This document shows, one piece after another, positions 1-9,100 of a stretch of 64,000 nucleotides of DNA (position 1 is the first letter of the stretch; the number at the start of each line of letters is the position of its first letter). The DNA comes from Shouchella patagoniensis (lineage in GTDB: Bacteria > Bacillota > Bacilli > Bacillales > Bacillaceae_D). The notes under the pieces are model-generated. The model was given only the letters and a program-made list of their open reading frames with translations, searched no databases and was not told where the DNA came from. The stretch covers positions 3,321,649-3,385,648 of the forward strand of contig NZ_KV917377.1 in assembly GCF_002019705.1 (NCBI RefSeq). Reading direction: 5' to 3'. The translations under genes were made by a program, and so were the position numbers.

Positions 1-1483
1 ACTGATTGCGAAAGCCAAGGAACAGGGGTTGAATTTCACGCCTAAAGATTTGTTTCATCACCGGACAATCGCTAACTTAGTGAGCGTAGTAGGAGAGGTA
101 GAAGACAATGAAGAACAAGGATTGATTGAAGGCAATGTTCCATTAACGCCTGTTCAACATTGGTTTTTTGAAACTATGCTCGAAGAGCCTAATCATTTTA
201 ACCAATCATTGTTTTTACAGGTTCGCGATGAAATAGACCCAACTCTTCTAAAAAAATCATTCGACTATTTAATAGAGTATCATGATGCATTACGGAGTCG
301 ATTTTCATTGAGTGAAGAAGGATGGAAACAAGAAAATGTCGGATTAGATGGGGAATTACAAGAATTTAAGGTTATTGATTTAGCGGACCACTCAAGTGAA
401 TTACAAAAAAAGGAAATGGAAAGAATCGCAAATAGGGCTCAACAAAAATTAAGTATCGAAAAGGGGCCTTTGGTGAATGTACGTTATTTCAACTTGGGAC
501 GAAAACAACCCAACCGAATATTAATCATTATCCACCATTTAGTGGTTGATGGTGTGTCTTGGCGAATCTTATTAGATGATTTACATAAGGTTTATCAAGA
601 TTTAAAGAATCAAGAAGAACCCAAATTGCCTTCAAAAACGATGTCTTATAAAAAATGGGCTGAGAAACTTCTAGAGTACGTAGATTCGGATAAAATTCAG
701 AAAGAAAAAGCGTATTGGTTAGATGTTATTAGTAAGGGGAGCACACCGTTACCGATAGACTACCAAGGACAAAATACAGTGGCTTCTACAGATAACGTAT
801 CAGTAGAACTAAATCAAGCATATACAGCATCCTTATTACAGGAAGTCCCAAAGACTTATCATACACAGATCCAGGAGATATTATTGATGGTTTTGGGAGA
901 AACGTTTAGTGAATGGATAGGTCGCACCCCTTTATTAATAGACGTTGAAGGGCACGGTCGAGAACAGTTTGATGATGAAGTCGATTGCTCAAGAACTGTG
1001 GGATGGTTTACAAGTATTTATCCTGTACAAATTGGATTAAGAAATAAGAATGATATAGGTGAGGGAATTAAGCAAGTGAAAGAATGTATTCGGAAAATCC
1101 CAAATGGAGGGATAGACTACGGGGTATTTAAATACCTGGGAAGTAACGAAATACCAAGTGCTAATTCGGAAGTGAGCTTTAACTATTTAGGGCAATTTGA
1201 CCAGGCCTTGACAGAAGCAGCTTTGTTCAAAATGGCGCATGAAAGTGTCGGATTAGAACAGAGCCAGGATAATAATCGTCCATATGTATTAGAAATTAGC
1301 GGGAAGATTATGGATGAAACGCTGCAATTAAATTGGAGGTACAGTAAAAACCTGCATGAAAGAAGGACGATAAGCAAGTTAGCTAATCAGTATATGGATA
1401 AGTTACGGGAAGTAATCAATCATTGCTTGACGTCTTCAATGGAATACACACCTTCAGACTTTCCGGAGGCAAAGTTAAATCAA
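1..1483 (+). repeat. Near-identical T-E duplication, copy 1
   Basis: Direct copy of 4585-6067. Reading both through, I find two substitutions: G1138 versus T5722, which is silent, and C1154 versus T5738, which changes Pro to Ser. Identity stops abruptly at 1484/6068, at the docking-like tails. The left limit is not visible because the repeat already runs at base 1. Near-zero synonymous divergence points to recent duplication or gene conversion. Confidence 0.97.
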
Positions 1484-1528
1484 AAAGAATTTACTAAGTT
1501 AATAAAAAAGGCGAGCAAAAGGAGATAG
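2..1528 (+). CDS. NRPS, C-terminal T (partial)-E fragment
   Basis: This is the 3' end of an NRPS gene that begins left of the window; the reading frame is open from base 2. It carries the end of a thiolation domain and a complete epimerization (E) domain. The E-domain hallmark HHLVVDGVSW is encoded near 533-562, with EGHGRE and RTVGWFTS motifs downstream. E domains convert the carrier-bound L-aminoacyl or peptidyl residue to the D form before transfer to the next module. A C-terminal E domain followed by a separate NRPS starting with a C domain suggests hand-over through a donor/acceptor docking pair. The DNA from 1 to 1483 repeats at 4585-6067 with only two differences. The C-terminal tail (KEFTKLIKKASKRR) is unique to this copy and may carry docking specificity. 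The upstream A domain lies outside the window. Confidence 0.95.
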   Translation: MIAKAKEQGLNFTPKDLFHHRTIANLVSVVGEVEDNEEQGLIEGNVPLTPVQHWFFETMLEEPNHFNQSLFLQVRDEIDPTLLKKSFDYLIEYHDALRSRFSLSEEGWKQENVGLDGELQEFKVIDLADHSSELQKKEMERIANRAQQKLSIEKGPLVNVRYFNLGRKQPNRILIIIHHLVVDGVSWRILLDDLHKVYQDLKNQEEPKLPSKTMSYKKWAEKLLEYVDSDKIQKEKAYWLDVISKGSTPLPIDYQGQNTVASTDNVSVELNQAYTASLLQEVPKTYHTQIQEILLMVLGETFSEWIGRTPLLIDVEGHGREQFDDEVDCSRTVGWFTSIYPVQIGLRNKNDIGEGIKQVKECIRKIPNGGIDYGVFKYLGSNEIPSANSEVSFNYLGQFDQALTEAALFKMAHESVGLEQSQDNNRPYVLEISGKIMDETLQLNWRYSKNLHERRTISKLANQYMDKLREVINHCLTSSMEYTPSDFPEAKLNQKEFTKLIKKASKRR

Positions 1529-1534
1529 ATATGA

Positions 1535-4500
1535 ATGGAAACAGAAGAAATATTCAATGAAAACAATATTCATGATATTTATCCATTATCCTCCACTCAA
1601 GAAGGAATGTTATTTTACTCAATTGATTCACCAGACACAGGTATGTATGTTCAACAAATGATATATGATCTAAATGGAATTATTGATATTCCAGTTTTCA
1701 AAAAAGCGTGGGAAAGAGTAATTAGGAGACATGAAAGTTTAAGGACTTCCTTTTTTTGGGAAGATGTTTCTAAACCAATGCAGATCGTTTACAAAAATAT
1801 TGATTTGCCTTGGGAAGTAATCGATATGTCCAATATGGGCACAATAAAAAGAAGTGAAAATATTAAGTCATTTCTGAAAAGAGATTTAGTCGGAGGATTT
1901 GACATATCCAATCCCCCTTTAATGCGTTTTTATATAATAAAAGAAGATAATAATAATAATAAATTTATTTGGACCTTCCATCACTTATTGCTTGATGGAT
2001 GGTCAGTAGCACTTATTTTGAAAGAAGTCATTTCAATTTATAGAGCATTATTATGTGACACGAACCTTCAATTAGAGAAGGCATCACAATACAAAGACTA
2101 TATAAAATGGATTAAAGAGCAAGATATTCCAAAAGCACAAAAATACTGGAGGGATCTTCTAAATGGACTATCGGAACCTACTAACTTAGAAGTTGGATTA
2201 GTTTCTGATGGGAAAGTTGAAAAAAGTCACAAAAACAGTATTTACGGGATTAAAGAAGTTTTTGTTTCTGAAGATATAACAAACAAATTAAATCAATTTG
2301 CAAAGAATAATAGTTTCACAATGAATAGTCTTTTTCAAGGGATATGGTCAATTCTATTGAGCACATATAGTAGAAAAAGAGATATAGTCTATGGAACAGT
2401 TGTTTCAGGGAGGACGGGTACTCCCAAGTATTTTGATAAAATGGTTGGAATGCTTATTAATACACTTCCAGTAAGGATTAGTATTAAAGACGATGAAAAT
2501 TTTATCTCGTTTGTCGAAAGATTGCAAGAACAACTAATAGAATTAAGACAATATGAATATATGCCTTTGGTTAATATCGGTAAAAATATTAATATAACGA
2601 GCGGAAATGCATTATTTGAAAGTATATTTGTCTATGAAAATTATCCCTTTGAAATTGAAGATAATGAAAAAATAGCTGAGGGATTGCATTTAAAAAAAGC
2701 TAGTTCTGTAGACAGTACAAATTATCCTCTGTCGATAGTTGTGTATCCAAACAAAAAAATGAGAATAAAAGTTTTATTTCATAAAACACGTTTTAGCGAG
2801 GAGGTTATTGCTAGTATCCTCGATCAATTTACTAATTTATTGACACAATTAGATCAGACTAAATTGGTAGGTGAATTTGAAGTTATTACAGCTAAAGGTA
2901 AAAACGAGATATTAAATGTTTTTAATAATACAACTACTGATTATCCCAGAAATAGTTCAATTCCAAAACTATTTGAAGAGCAAGTCACAAACGACCCTAA
3001 TGGAGTAGCTCTTAGTTTTGGAGATGTGGAATTATCTTATAGTCAAGTTAATTCAATGGCTAACAATATTTTTGCTGATTTGAAAGAGCACGGTATTAAG
3101 AAGGGGGCTCGTGTCGCCTTACTTACTGGGCGTTCTATTGAAACAGTGGTCGGCATGATAGCTGTGTTAAAAGCTGGTGCGGTTTACGTTCCTCTGGATA
3201 GTGAATACCCGGCAGAACGAATTAAAATGATAATAGAAGATTCTGGAATAGAAATATTGTTTAAGAAAGATGATGTGGACATCGATAATCTGGATTTTGC
3301 AGGGAAAGTTTACGATTTGAATCATAAAAATATGGTTTCACTAAAATCTTCTACGGAAAATACAACAGTAGAAGCTTCTGATCTTTGTTATATTATGTAC
3401 ACTTCTGGATCAACAGGAAAGCCAAAAGGGGTTTTGGTAAATCATCGGAATGTAATTAGATTAGTTAAAAATACAAGTTATATAAATTTTGATAAAAACA
3501 CAAAGATGCTTATGACTGGTTCTGTGGTTTTTGACGCTACCACTTTAGAGATTTGGGGAACCTTGTTAAATGGAGGACATTTAAATATTATCCATGAGGA
3601 TCAATTATTAGATAACGAAAAACTCAAAAAAATCATTCGCGCTTCTTCTATTAATACAATGTTTTTATCGACTCCTGTTCTGCATCAAATTGCTCAACAA
3701 GATTGTAAGACTTTTAAAGGGGTAGATACGCTACTTACTGGAGGAGATGTGCTCTCTACTCAATTTACCAACAAGATTATAGAGGAGAATCCTGGCCTCG
3801 TTATAATTAATGGTTATGGACCAACAGAGAATACAACTTATTCTACGACTTATTCTATAAATAAAAAACATGAAGGTCCTATTCCGATAGGGGTCCCTAT
3901 ATCAAATTCTAAAGCTTATGTTGTGGATGAGAACTTACGTCTTCTACCAATTGGAGTGGCAGGAGAATTATTAGTAGCGGGAGATGGGGTGGCGGATGGT
4001 TATTTAAATAGAGAAGATTTAACTGCAGAAAAATTTATTAATAGTCCATTTCATGCTCAAGAAAAATGTTATCGAACAGGTGATATAGTGCGCCTTCGTA
4101 ATGATGGCGTTATAGAATATATCGGGCGTACTGATGACCAAATTAAGATTCGAGGGAATAGAGTCGAATTGTCGGAGGTTAGTCGTCAATTATGCGAGCA
4201 TGAGTTAATAGAGGATGCATTTGCTATATTAACTACTAGTTTATCTGGGACTAAAGAAATCTGTGTGTACTATATACCTAGCAATGATAGTTTTACAAAG
4301 GAATATTTAAAAGTTTATTTAGCGAATTGTTTACCTGGTTTCATGATTCCAAGTCATTATATTTCACTAGATAGTTTTCCGTTAAATACCAATGGGAAAG
4401 TGGATAGAAAGGCACTGCCTAAACCATACACATCTAACCTGAATACCGAAACAATCTATGAAGTGCCTACTACGAATATAGAGAGAGTACTCACAGAGAT

Positions 4501-6103
4501 ATGGGAAGAAGTTTTAAGTAGAAAAAAGGTTGGAATTACCGATAACTTTTTTGAAATCGGCGGGGATTCCATCTTGGCGATCAGACTGATTGCGAAAGCC
4601 AAGGAACAGGGGTTGAATTTCACGCCTAAAGATTTGTTTCATCACCGGACAATCGCTAACTTAGTGAGCGTAGTAGGAGAGGTAGAAGACAATGAAGAAC
4701 AAGGATTGATTGAAGGCAATGTTCCATTAACGCCTGTTCAACATTGGTTTTTTGAAACTATGCTCGAAGAGCCTAATCATTTTAACCAATCATTGTTTTT
4801 ACAGGTTCGCGATGAAATAGACCCAACTCTTCTAAAAAAATCATTCGACTATTTAATAGAGTATCATGATGCATTACGGAGTCGATTTTCATTGAGTGAA
4901 GAAGGATGGAAACAAGAAAATGTCGGATTAGATGGGGAATTACAAGAATTTAAGGTTATTGATTTAGCGGACCACTCAAGTGAATTACAAAAAAAGGAAA
5001 TGGAAAGAATCGCAAATAGGGCTCAACAAAAATTAAGTATCGAAAAGGGGCCTTTGGTGAATGTACGTTATTTCAACTTGGGACGAAAACAACCCAACCG
5101 AATATTAATCATTATCCACCATTTAGTGGTTGATGGTGTGTCTTGGCGAATCTTATTAGATGATTTACATAAGGTTTATCAAGATTTAAAGAATCAAGAA
5201 GAACCCAAATTGCCTTCAAAAACGATGTCTTATAAAAAATGGGCTGAGAAACTTCTAGAGTACGTAGATTCGGATAAAATTCAGAAAGAAAAAGCGTATT
5301 GGTTAGATGTTATTAGTAAGGGGAGCACACCGTTACCGATAGACTACCAAGGACAAAATACAGTGGCTTCTACAGATAACGTATCAGTAGAACTAAATCA
5401 AGCATATACAGCATCCTTATTACAGGAAGTCCCAAAGACTTATCATACACAGATCCAGGAGATATTATTGATGGTTTTGGGAGAAACGTTTAGTGAATGG
5501 ATAGGTCGCACCCCTTTATTAATAGACGTTGAAGGGCACGGTCGAGAACAGTTTGATGATGAAGTCGATTGCTCAAGAACTGTGGGATGGTTTACAAGTA
5601 TTTATCCTGTACAAATTGGATTAAGAAATAAGAATGATATAGGTGAGGGAATTAAGCAAGTGAAAGAATGTATTCGGAAAATCCCAAATGGAGGGATAGA
5701 CTACGGGGTATTTAAATACCTTGGAAGTAACGAAATATCAAGTGCTAATTCGGAAGTGAGCTTTAACTATTTAGGGCAATTTGACCAGGCCTTGACAGAA
5801 GCAGCTTTGTTCAAAATGGCGCATGAAAGTGTCGGATTAGAACAGAGCCAGGATAATAATCGTCCATATGTATTAGAAATTAGCGGGAAGATTATGGATG
5901 AAACGCTGCAATTAAATTGGAGGTACAGTAAAAACCTGCATGAAAGAAGGACGATAAGCAAGTTAGCTAATCAGTATATGGATAAGTTACGGGAAGTAAT
6001 CAATCATTGCTTGACGTCTTCAATGGAATACACACCTTCAGACTTTCCGGAGGCAAAGTTAAATCAAGAAGAATTAAATGACATTATCAATATATTGAAC
6101 TAA
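1535..6103 (+). CDS. NRPS module C-A-T-E (D-Val/Ile-like predicted)
   Basis: A 1522-residue single-module NRPS. Its condensation domain has HHLLLDGW at residues 149-156. The adenylation domain has its A3 loop YTSGSTGKPKG from residue 622, and the carrier domain has GGDS with the phosphopantetheine Ser at 1012. The epimerization domain has HHLVVDGVSW from residue 1195. Threading the A domain on GrsA by eye gives the ten-residue code D-A-L-F-L-G-G-T-Y-K. This is close to the Val codes I remember (DALWIGGTFK type), so Val or Ile is the likely substrate, delivered as the D isomer. The start is ATG 1535, ten bases after AAGGAG, just past the stop of the upstream NRPS; ATG 1531 is in another frame and soon stops. 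The short N terminus before the C domain fits an acceptor docking helix. The T-E half is the duplicated block. Confidence 0.96.
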   Translation: METEEIFNENNIHDIYPLSSTQEGMLFYSIDSPDTGMYVQQMIYDLNGIIDIPVFKKAWERVIRRHESLRTSFFWEDVSKPMQIVYKNIDLPWEVIDMSNMGTIKRSENIKSFLKRDLVGGFDISNPPLMRFYIIKEDNNNNKFIWTFHHLLLDGWSVALILKEVISIYRALLCDTNLQLEKASQYKDYIKWIKEQDIPKAQKYWRDLLNGLSEPTNLEVGLVSDGKVEKSHKNSIYGIKEVFVSEDITNKLNQFAKNNSFTMNSLFQGIWSILLSTYSRKRDIVYGTVVSGRTGTPKYFDKMVGMLINTLPVRISIKDDENFISFVERLQEQLIELRQYEYMPLVNIGKNINITSGNALFESIFVYENYPFEIEDNEKIAEGLHLKKASSVDSTNYPLSIVVYPNKKMRIKVLFHKTRFSEEVIASILDQFTNLLTQLDQTKLVGEFEVITAKGKNEILNVFNNTTTDYPRNSSIPKLFEEQVTNDPNGVALSFGDVELSYSQVNSMANNIFADLKEHGIKKGARVALLTGRSIETVVGMIAVLKAGAVYVPLDSEYPAERIKMIIEDSGIEILFKKDDVDIDNLDFAGKVYDLNHKNMVSLKSSTENTTVEASDLCYIMYTSGSTGKPKGVLVNHRNVIRLVKNTSYINFDKNTKMLMTGSVVFDATTLEIWGTLLNGGHLNIIHEDQLLDNEKLKKIIRASSINTMFLSTPVLHQIAQQDCKTFKGVDTLLTGGDVLSTQFTNKIIEENPGLVIINGYGPTENTTYSTTYSINKKHEGPIPIGVPISNSKAYVVDENLRLLPIGVAGELLVAGDGVADGYLNREDLTAEKFINSPFHAQEKCYRTGDIVRLRNDGVIEYIGRTDDQIKIRGNRVELSEVSRQLCEHELIEDAFAILTTSLSGTKEICVYYIPSNDSFTKEYLKVYLANCLPGFMIPSHYISLDSFPLNTNGKVDRKALPKPYTSNLNTETIYEVPTTNIERVLTEIWEEVLSRKKVGITDNFFEIGGDSILAIRLIAKAKEQGLNFTPKDLFHHRTIANLVSVVGEVEDNEEQGLIEGNVPLTPVQHWFFETMLEEPNHFNQSLFLQVRDEIDPTLLKKSFDYLIEYHDALRSRFSLSEEGWKQENVGLDGELQEFKVIDLADHSSELQKKEMERIANRAQQKLSIEKGPLVNVRYFNLGRKQPNRILIIIHHLVVDGVSWRILLDDLHKVYQDLKNQEEPKLPSKTMSYKKWAEKLLEYVDSDKIQKEKAYWLDVISKGSTPLPIDYQGQNTVASTDNVSVELNQAYTASLLQEVPKTYHTQIQEILLMVLGETFSEWIGRTPLLIDVEGHGREQFDDEVDCSRTVGWFTSIYPVQIGLRNKNDIGEGIKQVKECIRKIPNGGIDYGVFKYLGSNEISSANSEVSFNYLGQFDQALTEAALFKMAHESVGLEQSQDNNRPYVLEISGKIMDETLQLNWRYSKNLHERRTISKLANQYMDKLREVINHCLTSSMEYTPSDFPEAKLNQEELNDIINILN
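4585..6067 (+). repeat. Near-identical T-E duplication, copy 2
   Basis: Second copy of the block at 1-1483, covering the end of the carrier domain and almost all of the E domain of the C-A-T-E NRPS. It ends where the tail changes to the unique sequence EELNDIINILN. Confidence 0.97.
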
Positions 6104-6132
6104 TTTTATTTAATTGAAGGGAGTGTCTCTAG

Positions 6133-9100
6133 ATGGCTAAAGATATCGAAGCGATTTATCCACTTTCCCCGGTTCAGGAAGGTATGTTATTTCATAGTTT
6201 ATACTCGCCTCAATCGGGGGTGTATGGATGTCAATTTACATGCATATTTGAAGGAGAAATAAATGAACAATTCTTTCGTAATGCATGGGAAGATGTCATA
6301 AAAAGGCATGAAATTTTACGCTCGTTTATATGGAAAAATCATGAAAAAACCTTGCAAGTGATAATGAAAGAGGTTAGCGTGCCATGGAAAAGCTCAGACT
6401 TCAGGATGCTTACCGAAATGGAACAAAAGAACAGACTGCAAAGCATTTTAAGGAGGGATATGAATCAAGGGTACGACATTGTTAAAGCGCCTTTGTTACG
6501 TTTTCAACTTATCCGCTTGAGGGAACAAGCATATCATTTTATTTGGAGTTTTCATCATTTATTGCTTGATGGATGGTCGATGTCACGTCTGTTAAAAGAA
6601 GTATTCGAATTATACCAAGGCTATGTTAATAAACATATACCTAGACTAGATAAACCGAAGCCTTACAAAGAATACATTAATTGGATTTTGAAACAAGATA
6701 CTTCAATGATTGAAAATCATTGGCGTGAAAGGCTAAAGGGTTTTAAAGCCCCCACACCATTACCTTTTGAGTCAACTATTCATTCTTCAACTAGTGATAA
6801 TTATGGAGAAATTGATTACAGTTTATCTTACCATTTGACTACAAGGTTACGTTTTTTAGCTAGTGAAAATGAGATAACTTTAAATAGTATATTGCAAGGT
6901 GCTTGGGCAATATTATTGAATCGGTATAGTGGAAACATAGACATTGTACATGGCTCTGTAGTATCTGGTCGAGCTGGAGACTTACAAGATGTTGAAACAA
7001 TGATTGGACTATTTATTAATACACTTCCAATACGAGTCAATGTAAGTTCAAATGAAACTCTGTTGCCGTGGTTAAAAGAATTACAGGAACAACTGATACA
7101 ACTTCAGCAAGTAGAAGCCAGTCGTTTAGTAGACGTTCATGGATGGAGTGAAGTTCCGCGTGATCTGCCTTTATTTGAGAGTGTTCTAGTTTTTGAAAAT
7201 TATCCAATTGATCAATCAATGAATGAATCAAAGAATGGAATTAATGTTAAAAGTGTTGTTACTAACACTGTTACAAATTATCCTTTGAGTTTAATGATTG
7301 TGCCTGGTGATTCCATTAGAATAAAGACTTTGTTTGACGAATCAAGATTTAATCATGATTCAGTACGCATCATAATGAACCATTTTCAAGTATTGCTAGA
7401 AGAGGTTGTAAACCATCCAGAATATAAACTATCTGAATTTTCTCTGTTGACCAAAGAAGAGAAAGGGCAACTTCAACAATGGAATCAAACTGAAAGGTCT
7501 ATACCAGAAGAAATGTGTATACACCAGTTATTTGAAAAACAGGTAGCTAAAAATGCAGACAAGCTAGCGGTGTTATCCGGGCGTGCGAACTTAACCTATG
7601 GGGAGTTAAATAAGCGTTCCAATCAAGTCGCTCATTTTCTTCAAGAACAAGGAGTAGGACCTGAAACCCGTGTAGGTATATGCATGAACCGCTCGCTGGA
7701 GCTTGTAATTTGTATGATGGGCATTTTAAAGGCTGGCGCAGCGTATGTACCGATTGATCCCTCTGTGCCGAAAGAGCGAAAATCCTACATAGTAGAAAGC
7801 AGCGAGGCGGCAATTGTTTTGACGCAAGAGGACTTAAAACAACAATTGCCAGAGAAGCGTGTGAATTGGGATTATATCTATTATGACAGAGATGAGTTTC
7901 AACATTATCAAAGCAAGAATGTGAGTTCGAGTGTCCAACAAAAAAATACCGCGTACCTCATCTATACGTCTGGGTCAACAGGAAGGCCAAAAGGGGTTAT
8001 CGAAGCCCATCGCCCCGTCATCAATGTCATTGATTGGGTAAATAAAACCTATGAAGTAGGCGAGAATGATCGAATGTTATGGATTACATCCATTGGTTTT
8101 GATTTATCCGTTTATGATGTATTCGGATTACTTGCCGCAGGAGGGTCGATAAGAATTGCCAGTGAGCAAGACATAGGGAATCCAGAACGATTAATCAGCC
8201 TTTTGAATGAAGGGGAAGTAACTTTCTGGGATTCCGCGCCTGCGGCCTTACAACAGTTAGTGCCTTTATTAAAGATGAAAGAGAATGCCGTCGCAAACAG
8301 TCATTTAAGGTTGGTCTTTTTAAGTGGAGACTGGATTCCTTTGGAATTGCCAGGCACCATGAAAGAGCTCTTTCCAAGGGTGCAAGTAGTAGGTTTAGGA
8401 GGAGCGACAGAGGCTACGATCTGGTCAAATTACTATAACATCAATGACATTCCGGAGGAATGGACGAGCATCCCATATGGAAAGCCAATTCAAAATGCCC
8501 GCTATTATATTCTAGACCAACATGGAAACCCGTGTCCGATTGGAATACCAGGGGAATTGCATATAGGTGGCCGATGTCTAGCAGAAGGGTATGTGAGCAG
8601 GGAACTAACGGAAGAGAGGTTCATCAGCGATCCATTTGTCCATCAAATAGAGGCAAAGATGTATCGGACGGGAGATTTAGCGCGTTATCAAGAAGACGGA
8701 AATATTGAATTTCTAGGCAGATTGGATCACCAAGTGAAGGTACGTGGTTACCGGGTCGAACTAGGTGAAATCGAATCAGTGTTAAATCAACATAAGAATA
8801 TTCAAGAATCAGTGGTAGTTGCTAAAGAAGATTCAATGGGAGAAAAGAGTATTATATCATATGTCGTCCCGAAAATTTCATATGAAGAAGGGGGAGGATA
8901 TGACTTAATTTTAAATAACCAAACAAATACTGAACAAATTAACGAATGGGAAGAGGTATTTAATAAAATTTATGGACAGAAGACATTTGCATCTGAAGAT
9001 GAGCAAATGTTTAAAGGGTGGACAAGTAGTTATACAGGTTTACCTATACCGAAAAATGAAATGATGGAATGGGCTGAAAGTACAATAGATAGAATTTTAA

